64,000 nt of DNA from Lachnospiraceae bacterium (lineage in GTDB: Bacteria; Bacillota; Clostridia; Lachnospirales; Lachnospiraceae): the NCBI GenBank assembly GCA_017443065.1, contig JAFSPF010000031.1, positions 1 to 64,000 of the forward strand. The letters run 5' to 3'. Position 1 is the first letter of the stretch. Each line of letters opens with the position of its first letter. A program made the translations under genes and the position numbers. The notes beneath the pieces are model-generated. The model was not told the DNA's origin. It did not search any database and saw only the letters and a program-made list of their open reading frames with translations. This document shows positions 9,778 through 21,100 of the stretch, in pieces.

Positions 9778-10898
9778 AGACAATTGCTTTTCACCTGAAT
9801 AATCTGGAGCGGGGCGGCGCGGAACGTGTCGTTGTGACATTGGCGGATCGTTTTGCCAATGCGGGATACCGTGTCCTGATTGCCACGGAGGAATACGGCA
9901 GAAACGAGTTTGAAACGGACAGACGCGTGGAGCGCGTGCATGCGGGGTTGCGGGAAGGTGATGATGCAAAAGGAAGGCTGACGAAATACCGGCTGCGGGA
10001 GCATTATCTCCGCGAGTTTATCCTGGAACATAAACCGGATGTTGTCGTTACATTTGCACTGAAATCCGATTACCGTGCCCTTGTTGCGGCAAAGGGCACA
10101 GGCGTCCCCGTGGTGGTGTCCATACGCACCAATCCCGTCGGACACTATGACAGTTTCGTCCGCCGTATCCAGACCCGCAGGCTCTTTCCCCGTGCGGCCG
10201 GCGCGGTCTTCCAGACGACGGGACAGCGGGATTTCTTTTTGCCGCATATGAAGTGCAAAACAGAAATCATCATGAATCCGATCAATGAAAAGTATTTTGA
10301 TCCGGCCCCGGTGCCGCGTGAAAAAAGTGTGGTGCACCATGCGCGCCTGGTGTATTTCAAGAACCAGCATCTGCTGATCCGCGCTTTTTTGCGGGCGTGG
10401 GAGCGGCATCCCGATTATGTGCTGAAGATTTACGGTGATGACTCCGGCGACGGCACGAAGGAGAAGCTTGAGGCACTGATCACGGAACGCCATGCGGAGG
10501 ACAAGGTCTTTCTCATGGGCGGGGATGTGGCCTTTGAGAAGGAAATCCCGAAGGGGAGCGTTTATGCCTTCAGCTCCGACTGGGAGGGACTGCCCAATTC
10601 GCTGCTGGAGGCGATGGCGATGGGGATGCCCATTGTGGCCACCGACTGTCCCTGCGGCGGGCCAGCCACCGTGATGAAAGACGGTGTGAACGGCCTGCTT
10701 GTGCCGATTAAAGAAGAGGAACCGATGGCGGATGCCATCTGCCGCCTGATTGAGGACAGGGAGCTTGCGGAACGCCTGGGAAGTGAAGCGAGGAAGATCA
10801 AAGAACGCGCGAACACGGAGGAAGTGTTCCGGCAATGGGAGCGGTATTTATTGCACGTGTTTTCGACGAATGGAGCGGACAGATGCGTGAAGGGTTAA
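9774..10898 (+). CDS. GT4 family glycosyltransferase
   Basis: A 374-residue GT-B transferase starting IAFHLNNLERGGAERVVV, with the donor-site signature SSDWEGLPNSLLEAMAMG and then TDCPCGGPATVM. It is similar in layout to the GT4 encoded at 21271-22551, whose signature also continues TDCPCGGP, so the two are probably paralogs. It begins by ATGA overlap with the ATP-grasp gene and its end overlaps the DUF362 gene by 16 nt. Family firm; specificity unknown. Confidence 0.88.
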   Translation: MKTIAFHLNNLERGGAERVVVTLADRFANAGYRVLIATEEYGRNEFETDRRVERVHAGLREGDDAKGRLTKYRLREHYLREFILEHKPDVVVTFALKSDYRALVAAKGTGVPVVVSIRTNPVGHYDSFVRRIQTRRLFPRAAGAVFQTTGQRDFFLPHMKCKTEIIMNPINEKYFDPAPVPREKSVVHHARLVYFKNQHLLIRAFLRAWERHPDYVLKIYGDDSGDGTKEKLEALITERHAEDKVFLMGGDVAFEKEIPKGSVYAFSSDWEGLPNSLLEAMAMGMPIVATDCPCGGPATVMKDGVNGLLVPIKEEEPMADAICRLIEDRELAERLGSEARKIKERANTEEVFRQWERYLLHVFSTNGADRCVKG

Positions 10899-12352
10899 GT
10901 ATTGTTTTTCGGGAGGGGGCGGCCTACCCGTCGCACCGGGATGCGTATGCGCCATCAAAGTCGTATCCTGAGTACACGGGAAAAACCGCCGCGGAAGATA
11001 ACCCGGTTTATGATATGGTACGGGAGGGATTTCGTATGCTCCGCATGGATGCGGCACATATGGATACCTCAGCCTGGAATCCGCTGGGCGAGATCATCCG
11101 TCCCGGCGATACCGTGCTCCTGAAGCCGAATTTTGTGATGCACGAAAACCTGACCGGAGGGTTGGACTGCCTCGTGACACATCCGTCTGTCATTCGGGCT
11201 GTCCTGGATTATGTGCTGATCGCGACAAAAGGAAGCGGAATAATCATCATCGGCGACGCGCCGGTGCAGAGCTGTGATTTTAATGCGTTGCTGCGGAATA
11301 CACATTATGATTTACTGGAAGAGCTATATGGTGACAGGATCTTCGGGGCGGGATTTCATGATTTCCGCAATACGGTCGCCATGCGTAAGGAGGGAGGGGT
11401 CCTTCAGCAGGAGGAAAACAGCCGCAGGGTCTTCGGGTGCCGGACGGTTCGCCTGGACAGGCAGAGCGCCTTTGCCGGATTAAAAGAAGAGCGTCTGAAG
11501 AGGCTGCGCATTACCAACTACCGGCGCGATGTGGTCTACGAACATCATCATGCGGGCTGCCATGAGTACCTGATCTCGGATGCCCTGTTACAGGCTGATG
11601 TGGTCATCAATCTTCCAAAACCCAAGACACACCGCAAAGCGGGTGTTACCGGCGCCATGAAAAACATGATCGGCATCAATGCGTCCAAGGAGTATCTGCC
11701 GCATCATACGGCGGGCGCGGGAGCGGACGGCGGCGACGAGTACCGGTACCGTGACCGAATCAAGGCTGTATCCCGGAGATTGCAGGAAAGTCAGGATGAC
11801 GCAAATGCGCGGGGCGCCTGGTCCCGTGCCCGCGGAATGGCCCTTCTTTCTTCACTGGCCGCGCAGGGACATAAGCTTTTCAAAAAAAAGGATCCTTACA
11901 GCGAGGGCAGCTGGTACGGTAACGATACCATCTGGAGAACCATTGCCGACATCAGCCGGATCGTCCGCTTTGCCGCGAAAGACGGCGTCATGCGTGATAC
12001 ACCGCAAAGAAAACTTTTTGTCATTGCGGATATGATTGTCTCCGGCGTGTCGGAGGGCCCGCTCAACCCTTCGCCATGGGAGATGCACCGCATCCTGATG
12101 GCGGAGGATCCAGCCATGGCGGACTATGCCGTCACCAGACTCTTCGGTCTGCCGGCCGGAAAAATCCCCACGATCCGCCACCTGTGCGACCCGGAGGTCA
12201 TCAGGGCCACGCATGTCCTGGAGAGCGGCGGGGATGAAACAGGCATCCCGCTGTCCGGGCTGCCGAAAAACAAAGAGGTCGTCCCTCTGCCGGCGGGGTG
12301 GCGCGGCATCATGATGCAACCGGACACAGGCAGTACAAGGAAAGAGCGATGA
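10883..12352 (+). CDS. DUF362 domain protein
   Basis: A 489-residue soluble protein with the DUF362 landmarks: TVLLKPNFVMHEN, VTHPSVIRAVLDY, IIIIGDAPVQS and INLPKPKTHRKAGVTGAMKN followed by IG. Many DUF362 proteins carry a ferredoxin-like CxxC cluster; none is seen here. The function of this family is not established. ATG 10883 has GGAG 8 nt upstream; an ATG at 10835 lies deep in the preceding gene and has no such site. Its presence among glycosyltransferases is unusual and suggests a tailoring step (inference). Confidence 0.78.
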   Translation: MREGLSIVFREGAAYPSHRDAYAPSKSYPEYTGKTAAEDNPVYDMVREGFRMLRMDAAHMDTSAWNPLGEIIRPGDTVLLKPNFVMHENLTGGLDCLVTHPSVIRAVLDYVLIATKGSGIIIIGDAPVQSCDFNALLRNTHYDLLEELYGDRIFGAGFHDFRNTVAMRKEGGVLQQEENSRRVFGCRTVRLDRQSAFAGLKEERLKRLRITNYRRDVVYEHHHAGCHEYLISDALLQADVVINLPKPKTHRKAGVTGAMKNMIGINASKEYLPHHTAGAGADGGDEYRYRDRIKAVSRRLQESQDDANARGAWSRARGMALLSSLAAQGHKLFKKKDPYSEGSWYGNDTIWRTIADISRIVRFAAKDGVMRDTPQRKLFVIADMIVSGVSEGPLNPSPWEMHRILMAEDPAMADYAVTRLFGLPAGKIPTIRHLCDPEVIRATHVLESGGDETGIPLSGLPKNKEVVPLPAGWRGIMMQPDTGSTRKER

Positions 12353-12438
12353 CGGAACGGGGCCCCTTCGAACTGGAGAAGGAATACGTCCGTGCGATCA
12401 GTGCAGCCATCCGTGCCGGAAGTGTGGTACAATCTTGA
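12349..12438 (+). CDS. Possible 29-residue ORF, uncertain
   Basis: An ATGA overlap with the DUF362 stop opens a 29-residue frame beginning MTERGPFELEKEYVRA and ending at TGA 12438. The sequence is amphipathic and charged. It could be a small coupled gene or the remnant of a longer gene lost by deletion. No match is recognised and there is no independent ribosome site, so reality is uncertain. Confidence 0.25.
   Translation: MTERGPFELEKEYVRAISAAIRAGSVVQS
12428..12433 (+). promoter_or_regulatory. Possible -10 box before the GtrB-like gene
   Basis: TACAAT (one mismatch to TATAAT) lies 35 nt before ATG 12468. No good -35 is seen at the expected distance, so this is only a candidate for a secondary promoter in the operon. 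Confidence 0.3.
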
Positions 12439-12467
12439 TAGAAATCATGGTTTGAGGAATACGACAG

Positions 12468-13394
12468 ATGCTCAGTGTGATATTGCCGTCCTTCAATGAA
12501 GAAGGCCTGATAACAAAGACCGCGGAGACGGTTGCGGATGTTCTGGCAGGGGAGCAGATTCCCTATGAGCTCCTTTTCGTCGATGACGGCTCCACGGACG
12601 GCACGCGGGAGGAGATCGCAAAGCTGTGTGCGGCGGATGCAAGAATTACCGGTGTCCGCTTCAGCCGCAACTTCGGCAAGGAAGCGGCCATCTTTGCGGG
12701 GCTGGAACAGGCGAAGGGTGACTGCTGCGTGATCCTGGACTGCGATTTACAGCATCCGCCGGAAAAGATCGTGGAGATGTACCGTCTCTGGGAACAGGGC
12801 TATGAGGTGGTGGAGGGTTTGAAGGAGAAGCGCGGAAAGGAGAGCGGCTCCTATCGGGCTTCGGCCGGGATCTTTTACCGGCTGATGAGCAGGGTGGCCG
12901 GCTTTGACATGACGGCCTCCTCGGATTTTAAGCTCCTGGACCGCAAGGTGGTGGACACGCTGAATGCGTTGCCGGAGCGGGGCGTGTTTTTCCGCGCGCT
13001 GAGCTTCTGGTGCGGATATAAGAAAACGGAGGTGTATTACAGCGTTCAGCCGCGGACGCAGGGAAAGAGCAAGTGGACGAAACGGGCGCTCTTCCGCTAC
13101 GCGGTGAATAATATCGGCTCCTTCTCCTCCGCACCGCTGCAGCTGGTGACGGTGCTGGGCTGCATCGGCCTCCTCGTGTCGCTGGTGTTTTCGGTGATCT
13201 CGTTGGTGCAGAAGATTCAGGGTGTGGCGCTGGGCGGCTTTACCACCGTGATTCTGCTGCTGCTTTTTATCGGCAGTCTGATCATGATCAGTCTCGGCAT
13301 CATCGGATATTATATTGCAAGGATTTACACGGAGATCAAGGGAAGACCGCGTTATATCGTTTCGGAGATCCTTGGCGGCAAAGGAAATGACTGA
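12468..13394 (+). CDS. GtrB-like polyprenyl-phosphate glycosyltransferase (GT2)
   Basis: The 308-residue protein has an N-terminal GT2 domain (VILPSFNEEGLI; FVDDGSTDGT; VILDCDLQHPPE with the metal-binding DXD-type Asp; QPRTQGKSKW) and two C-terminal membrane helices (about residues 225-285). This is the architecture of GtrB and DPM1-type enzymes, which transfer glucose or another hexose from a nucleotide-sugar to undecaprenyl phosphate on the inner face of the membrane. The next gene is a GtrC-like transferase that would use that product, so the two form a pair, overlapping by 8 nt. Confidence 0.88.
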   Translation: MLSVILPSFNEEGLITKTAETVADVLAGEQIPYELLFVDDGSTDGTREEIAKLCAADARITGVRFSRNFGKEAAIFAGLEQAKGDCCVILDCDLQHPPEKIVEMYRLWEQGYEVVEGLKEKRGKESGSYRASAGIFYRLMSRVAGFDMTASSDFKLLDRKVVDTLNALPERGVFFRALSFWCGYKKTEVYYSVQPRTQGKSKWTKRALFRYAVNNIGSFSSAPLQLVTVLGCIGLLVSLVFSVISLVQKIQGVALGGFTTVILLLLFIGSLIMISLGIIGYYIARIYTEIKGRPRYIVSEILGGKGND

Positions 13395-14985
13395 GAAAAA
13401 GCGTTTTATTGTAAAAAAAGAATACCTCGTCATTCTTGCGGCGACCTTTTTCTTCGCGCTTTGTGCGCACGGCTTTGCCATGTTCCAGAAGCTTTCCGTT
13501 CTGGATGATCCGGTCTATCTCTTTGATGTCGGCGCCACCTATACCTCCGGCCGGTGGATGCTGTACCTTCTGTACCGCCTCACCAGATTTGCGGGGTACA
13601 GCGCCTACAGCCTGCCGCTGTTCAATTCGCTGGTCTCGTTTTTCCTGCTTGCGGTGGTGTCCTGTGTGCTTTGTGAATTGTTCGGAATCAAACGGACATG
13701 GGTGCTCATTGCGGTATCCGGAATTCTCACGGTTTCGCCCGCCGTCACGGGACTCATGGCTTATCCCTATACCATGCCGTATTACTTCTTCGGTCTGTTG
13801 CTCTGCGTTTTTGGTGCGGCACTGGCGGCGGCCAGGAAGACATTGCCCTGTCTGATCGGCGGGATCGTTCTGATCAGCTGCGGGATCGGGATTTACCAGT
13901 CTTATCTGCCGTTTGCGATGGGCGCACTTCTGATTTACGGCATGCTGCAGCTGGCGGACGGGGAGCTGTCCGGCGCGAAGGGCATTCTGCGGGAGGCGGT
14001 AAGGCTTGTTTTGATTGCGGTGGCGGCGCTGGTGCTGTATCTTCTGGTCAACAAGGCGGTGCTGTCCCTGATGAACGCGCAGATGTCGGATTACCGCAGT
14101 CTCGACAGCTTCGGCAGAACGGACATCGGCGGATATCTGGCGCGCCTCGCGGATGCGTATCGGCAATTCTTTGTTGCGGATGCGGGCGCAAGTTATAACA
14201 TGTATCCGATGCGTACGGCATGGCTCTTCTTCCTGACGGTGCCGGTGGTGATCGCCGCGGGCGTGCGGATCGCGAAGCGGCTTGCGGTTAAGGTCAAAGC
14301 GGATGCCGTCTTTTTCCTGGTGTTTTTGTTGCTGTCGCCGCTGCTCTTTCATTTCATCTTCGTGATCACCGGAAAAGAAGAGGTGCATTCCCTGATGGTG
14401 CATTCGCATGTGCTCTGGTTTTTCATGGCGGCGGCCTTCCTGGAGCGGTGGTCCGGGAACGAAGCGCATACGGCCGCGGATGCGGGTGCGGAGAGCGTTC
14501 CGCTGCACGGGCGTCTGCCGCTTTATACGGCCTTCACCGTGCTGACGCTTGCGCTTTGCCTGGGACTCACGCGTTACGCCAACGTCTGCTATCAGGCGGC
14601 GCATTACGCGCAGTCGGAGGCTGTCCAGTATCTGAACCGCCTTGCCCTGAAGATCGAGCAGCTGCCGGGCTATACCGACGGGACGGAGATTGCCTTCATC
14701 GGCGAATATGAAAAGACGGCGGAGACGCTGCCCTCCTATGAGGCCTTTCAGGCGATCGTCACCTTCCCCTGGCCGCGGGACGCGGAGGAGCTGCTCAACC
14801 AGTACACCTGGAAGCTGATGATGGACCAGTGGTGCGGCTTTCTGCCGCATGCCGCGGACCCCTCGCCCTTTGCGGACCTGCCGCAGGTACAGGCGATGCC
14901 CTGTTATCCCGCGGACGGTTCGATCGTTGAAATCGATGGTACTGTCGTGGTCAAATTCGCGGATTCTGCCGCATCCGGTGATTGA
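13387..14985 (+). CDS. GtrC-like membrane glucosyltransferase
   Basis: A 532-residue polytopic protein with about ten membrane helices. The start (MTEKKRFIVKKEYLVIL) is followed by an outside loop with LDDPVYLF and TSGRWMLYLLYR, as in the Glucos_trans_II family that completes glucosylation from undecaprenyl-phosphate glucose. A soluble extracytoplasmic domain follows the last helix (~residues 440-532). ATG 13387 overlaps the GtrB-like stop and sits just after AAAGGA. The last 25 nt, including the stop codon, are repeated exactly after the next gene (21149-21173). Confidence 0.75.
   Translation: MTEKKRFIVKKEYLVILAATFFFALCAHGFAMFQKLSVLDDPVYLFDVGATYTSGRWMLYLLYRLTRFAGYSAYSLPLFNSLVSFFLLAVVSCVLCELFGIKRTWVLIAVSGILTVSPAVTGLMAYPYTMPYYFFGLLLCVFGAALAAARKTLPCLIGGIVLISCGIGIYQSYLPFAMGALLIYGMLQLADGELSGAKGILREAVRLVLIAVAALVLYLLVNKAVLSLMNAQMSDYRSLDSFGRTDIGGYLARLADAYRQFFVADAGASYNMYPMRTAWLFFLTVPVVIAAGVRIAKRLAVKVKADAVFFLVFLLLSPLLFHFIFVITGKEEVHSLMVHSHVLWFFMAAAFLERWSGNEAHTAADAGAESVPLHGRLPLYTAFTVLTLALCLGLTRYANVCYQAAHYAQSEAVQYLNRLALKIEQLPGYTDGTEIAFIGEYEKTAETLPSYEAFQAIVTFPWPRDAEELLNQYTWKLMMDQWCGFLPHAADPSPFADLPQVQAMPCYPADGSIVEIDGTVVVKFADSAASGD
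14961..14985 (+). repeat. 25-bp direct repeat, left copy
   Basis: The sequence starting GGATTCTGCCGCATCC and ending GTGATTGA is the final 25 nt of the GtrC-like gene, stop included. An exact copy lies at 21149-21173, directly after the stop of the large surface-protein gene. The flanking bases differ on both sides. Confidence 0.9.
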
Positions 14986-15113
14986 CCAGTCAATAACAAG
15001 CGGTATTGTTTGTTTTTTGCTTTTTTCCCTGCTTTTTATTAAAAAAACTGCATATCTGACCGAAATCAGCCGATACAAATATATACGACTGATGAAAGGG
15101 CGAGGGTAGTTGG

Positions 15114-18100
15114 ATGAGGGGGTTCATAGGCAGTAAGATTCCCGCATATATGTTAATTCTGTCGATGCTCGTTACGTCTGCCGATGCGTACGGGTTTGTT
15201 TCCCATGCACAGGACGAAACGCCAGCAGAGGAATCTGTTCTGCAGGAAGAGCAGTCTCCCGCGGAAGCGCAGAGTCCGGGGGCGGAGGATGCCCCTGTGG
15301 AAGGGGGAATCCCTTCGGAAGAGCAGGCTCCTGCGGAGGTGCAGACGCCTGCAGAAGAACGATCAGGAGATACGGAGCAGCCCCTGTCGGAGGCGGAGAC
15401 ACCGGCAGAAGCACCGTCCGTCCCGGAAGTACAGTCTGCCCCGGAAGTGCAGCCCGCTCCGGAATCGCAGGTTCCCGAAGAAATCATAAAACACGCGGAA
15501 GGGATTGTCGGGGAAGCAGGGGAGCGTCATCTTACCGATGCGGAAATCCTGGAGTTCTATGCGGAGCAGGTTTGCATGCTGACGGAAATCGGTCGCGCGG
15601 ATGGCTTTCAGTATCTCTGCGATCTGACAACGTTTTCTTCCGAAAGCATCAAAGTTTTTACCGTGACGGGGGAGCGGTCCGTGGACCAGGGGTCATTTGA
15701 GCCTCATACATGGAACATCCTGCGAATGGAGGATGACAGATTCTATCCTGCGGATCCCGGCGTTCTGTTTCTCAAAGGCTATCATGAAATAATTGAGGAC
15801 GAAAACGGGCCTTACGGTTACCGTTATCGTTTGGAGAAAAAGGAGGGAGAGGATGCACCCATCATTTTCCTGACCTATCTCTTTGATGAGGCGTCCATGC
15901 GATCGCTGACATCCGCGGAGCGAAGCCTTTCCGCAAAGGATTACGTGACGGAAACGGAAGAACGTGCGGAGGCGGAGCAGATCGCGCCAAAAGCGGATAA
16001 CGCACTTCTGACAGGCAGCCCTGAGGCTCAGGAGAATGAGGAACTGTCTTCTGAAAGCATTTCTCTTCCGGAGGCGAACCTGGTGCCGGATCTTTCCGCG
16101 CTTCGTGCAAGCGCAGCGGATGTGGTATACACCGGAAAGGCCGGACAGTTTAAATCCACGATCGTCATTACAGATGCGAACGGGGCCGTATTAAAGCGCG
16201 GCACAGATTATGATACCGGTGTTCTTTACTATTACGCCGAAGATACGGAACTCGACAATCTGACAAAGCGTTACAGCGGACAGACGGTGCAGCAGACAGA
16301 CCTGGTTCCTGCCGGAACCGTGCTGCGTGTCGTGGCTTTTGGAAAGGGAAAATATACGGGTGCGATATCTGCATATTATCGTATCGTCAGTGCCGATATT
16401 TCCAAAGCAACAGTGAGGATTGATCCACAGTATTATACGGGGAGTGAAATATGTCCGGATAAAAGCATGATCACTGTCATCCATGCGGGGAGAGTCTTAA
16501 ATGACCGTGATTACGAGATCGTATCTTACACCAACAACATCAACAAGGGCACTGCGAAGCTGACCATCCGGGGGGTGGGCGCATACGGAAGGGAGAAGAC
16601 GGCGGGATTCACCATCATGGAACGTTCCCTGTATTACAACATTTCCTTCCACGGGAACGGCGCAACAAGCGGCGGCCCTGCGCGGATGCAGCTGGCATCG
16701 GGAAAAACCTATTCCCTGAACGCCAACAATTTCAAACGGACCGGGTTTGTCTTTGACGGCTGGAATTCAGAACCGGATGGAACGGGGACACCGTATGCCG
16801 ACAGGGAGAAGATCACGCCTTCACCGGATCATGAGGGTGGCGTCCTTCATTTGTATGCACAATGGACGCCGATCTCTTATGAAATCCGCTATCATTTGAA
16901 CGGGGGACCGAACCATCCGTCGAATACGCATGCTTCGTACACCGCCGAGAGCGGAGACATTGAGATATATGCACCGGAAAAGGAGGACTGGCCGGCAGGA
17001 TACCAGTTCGCGGGATGGTACAGCGATGCCGCCTTCAAAACAAGATTTCTGACCGTGCGCGAAGGCTCTTCCGGTCACATTGATTTGTATGCCAAATGGG
17101 TGCCCTATACGTATACCGTTTCCTTCGACGGCAACGGCGCTACAAAAGGAACCATGGCGAATCAGGTACTCTCTTTCGGTGCGCGTCAGGCATTGAGAAA
17201 GAATGCCTATACACGTACCGGCCATGTGTTTCTCGGATGGTCAACGGATCCGGATGCAAGAGCTGCAGAATATGTCAATGCGGGGACGGTTTCGGATCTG
17301 ATTCCGCCGGTGAGTGATTACCGGAGCGGGATTACGCTCTATGCGGTATGGCGCGATTCATTTTCCATCCGGTATGAGATCAATGACGAACCGTCTTCCC
17401 CGGCCGTGTTTGATGAGACGACCCCCGGCTATATTGACAACTATACCTACGGAAAGATCTGTGCATTACCTGTTCCCGTACGTCAGGGCTATGCCTTTGC
17501 GGGGTGGTATCGTGACGACAACACATTCAAAAAGCGTGTCAACAGAATTGAGAAGACCACGACGGGGGATCTGACCCTTTATGCGAAATGGACGCCAAAT
17601 ACTTATACGGTTGTCTTTGACGGGAACGGTAAGACGGGCGGTTCGATGGCAAATCTCAATGTATCGTTTGAGAGAGGCGCGACACTCAGGAACAATACCT
17701 ACAGCAGAAGAGGATATGCATTCGCCGGCTGGGCACTGAGTAAGGAAGATGCTGCAGCGGGGAACCGGGCGTACGAAAACCTTGACGTGCCGGACTGGTC
17801 TTATTTCCTGCCGCTGAAGAATAAGTCGGTTGTGCGGCTTTATGCAATCTGGGAGCCTGCGCCCTATCAGATCAGCTATGTAACAAACCGGGGCGTGCTG
17901 GAAGGGGACTATCTCCGGGAGTACCGGTATAACAGCGACACAATGTCGTTCCCCCTTGCACTGCCGGTCCCGATCCGGGAGGGATATACCTTCGGCGGCT
18001 GGTACAGGGATGCTGCATTTAAGACAAGAATCAACAGTATTGCCAAAACACAGGCGGAAAATCTGACACTGTATGCGAAGTGGACGGCTCCGTATACCTG

Positions 18101-21100
18101 CAGTGAGTTTGTCCTGGAGTTATACACAATGGGCGGCAGTTTGCAGCATGACGGTGAGGCGGATGAGGGCGGCCTGTTTGAGACGACTTATCCGAACGGC
18201 GGGGGTGTTCCGAAAGACCGGCTGGCTTCCTTTGCTCCCGTTCGCGACGGTTATACCTTTGCGGGCTGGTACAGGGAAAAAACATACAAGACACTCGTGA
18301 GAGAGCTTTCCGTGAAAACGACGGGGGATGTCGCCCTTTATGCAAAGTGGACGCCAAAGAGATTCACGGTATCTTTTGATGCCAATTTGCCGCATGAGAC
18401 GGATGGGGCAGGAGAGATCACGATCCGGCGGACGCTTTCCGGAAGGATGAACAATCAGTCCTTCAACTACGGAAAAACCGGTGCCCTTACAAAAAATGCA
18501 TTTTCGGTGAAGGGGTTTACCTTTAAGGGTTGGGCGCTGACAAAAGAGGAAGCGGATGCCGGAATTGTGACATATGCAGACAGGCAGGTCCTTGACGGAA
18601 CGGTGTTTTCTTTTGACGGGAATCTGCAGCAGGGTCTCACCCTGTACGCGGTCTGGGAGAAAACCGGATACACGATCACCTATGCCAATCTGATGCCCGG
18701 TGCGGTGAATCATAATGCAGAAAACTATACCGTGGACGACGCATTTACGCTGAAAGACGCGGAGATGATCGGAAACGTGTTTCTCGGCTGGTATGCGGAT
18801 CGCGGATTTACAAAACGCGTGACCGGAATCACCCGCGGAACAACAGGCAACCGGACTCTGTATGCGAGGTGGCGGACGGACACATATACCATTCATTATG
18901 AACTGAACGGCGGCCGGCTTTTGAATATGGCAAAGGGTTATACCGAAACGTACATGAAGAGGGGAAATATGTATTACATTCTTCCTGAGGCCGCCCGGGA
19001 GGGGTACCGTTTTGACGGGTGGTATAAAGACCGTAGTCTGAAAACAAAAGTCACGGAGGTGTCGGCCAATACCGGAATTAACCTGACCCTGTATGCGCGT
19101 TGGACAAAGCTTTCTCCTCTCGTACAGTCGGATCAGGCGGCGCAGGATGCGGCACAGTTTTTCACGGAGTTTCCGGTGACGTCAGAAGTCTCCGTTCCAT
19201 GGAAGAAAGTGGTCTGTTTCGGTGACATGCTCACTGTCGGCGTCCAGGGCGGAAAAAGCAGAAACTGGGGTGTCGAAACGACAAGTTATCCCGGTGTGGT
19301 GGCATCGTACTACGGCTCCAGCGTCACGGTCGTGAATGCGGGGGCGTCGGATGGCGTAGTGAACAGCAAGGCCTTCAATCCGTTCACGCGTATCGTTCGC
19401 GAACATGCATGGGAACACGGAGATGCGGATGCGGTCTTCTTTATGGCCGGAACGTCCGACTGGTTGGAATACTCCTCTACAGATTTCTTTGCGGGGGATT
19501 ACCGCATGACCTGTGAGACAATCAGAAGCTGCTACCCTTCGGCGGATGTATTTGTGATATTGCCGCCGGAAGGAAACTTCTATTTTACCTGGACGCTTGC
19601 AAGTCTGCGGGATCATGTGTACAGCGTTGCGCGTGAATTCGGGTTTTATGTCATTGATCTTCCGGGACAGGGGATCCTGAATGCCAGGGATGACGCAACG
19701 CGCAAAAAGTATTATTCGAGCAATTTTCATCTCAATAATGCGGGATACAGGCTTTTGGGAACGGTCATTGCCGCGCGGGCACTGGAAATGGCGCAACTTG
19801 GCGCAGGCGGCATCGTGGTGGATGCGCAGGGAACTCAGATTGTGTCAGGAGGAGGCATCAATCAGCGTTATACCGGCTTTTTCACGGACGGAGATACCAC
19901 TTACTATGTGCGAAACGGCAGGGTTGCCTTGGATGTAACGGGCGTAATCTGTGCTGCGGCGAGCCAGTCGGATCAGAGCACACAGTGGAGATATGTCAGA
20001 AACGGTATCGTGGATACGGGATATACCGGAATGGCGGAGGGTCTGTACGGGTGGTACTATGTGGTAAACGGCAGCGTTGATTTTGACAGGACGGGAATCG
20101 AAAAGGAAGGTGACAGCACCTGGATTGTCAGGGAAGGAAGGGGCGTTTCTTCTTACACCGGCGCATTTTCTGACGGTACAGGGCTCTGGTATGCGCAGGA
20201 GGGCAGTGTGGAGGATCTGTCTGCTTCAGTCAGCGGAAATCATACAAATGTCCTTGATCATGGCGCGACGCCGGATGATGCTTCCGATGATACTGCTGCC
20301 CTGAATGATGCCGTGAACGCGACACCGGATGGCGGCGTGGTTTACATCCCTGCGGGAGAATACCGGGTGGATGCATCCGTGGGGGTAAAGGTCAACGGGA
20401 GAGAAGGCCTCACGATTCTGATGGATCCGGATACCGTGTTGCGCGTGATTCCCAATCACTACAGCGGGTACAATGCAATTGATATCAGCTATTCGGCGGA
20501 GATCTCCGTAACCGGAGGACAGGTTGTGGGAGAGCGATACACGCATTCCTTCGGTAATGAATGGCATGAGTGGGGGATGGGGATCAGCGTTTATTCGTGC
20601 AGTAATGTCAGCATTAGCGGTGTGACGATACGTGACTGTATGGGAGACGGCATTTACCTCGGCATCCGTACGCCACTCTCAAGACCGAATGACGGCATAA
20701 CAATTCGCGGGTGTCTGCTGACGAATAACCGCAGAAATAATCTGTCCATTGTCGCCGCGGATAATGTGACTGTGGAAAACTGTACGATCAGTGCCGCGAA
20801 CGGCACCTCGCCCCAGTGGGGGATCGACATCGAACCGAACAGAATCAACGGGGAGATCCGCCCCAACCGGAACATTACGATCATCGGGACGAATATTTAT
20901 GCCTATCAGGGTATTTCCGGCTATCAATACGGGGAGTTCATGACAGCCGGAAGTGCGTGGATGAAGGCCACGTCCGCAGAGAATGTCATCATCCATGATT
21001 GCTATTTTGACGGGGACTTTGCCAACTATTCCGCAAAGAAGATGAGGATTTCCGATACGGTGATTACGGGGATCTTTTACAGAAAGCAGAATACGGTGCT

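Noticed and set aside
15069..15076. GCCGATAC, a sigma-28-like -10 box upstream of the large surface-protein gene
   Set aside because: No TAAA-like -35 lies 15-16 bp upstream; the nearest TAAA is about 25 bp away.
13336..15078. A 580-codon open frame on the minus strand opposite the GtrC-like gene
   Set aside because: It is Arg/His/Gln-rich with no recognisable motif, and the plus strand encodes a coherent membrane protein coupled to the GtrB-like gene. It is an antisense artefact of codon bias.
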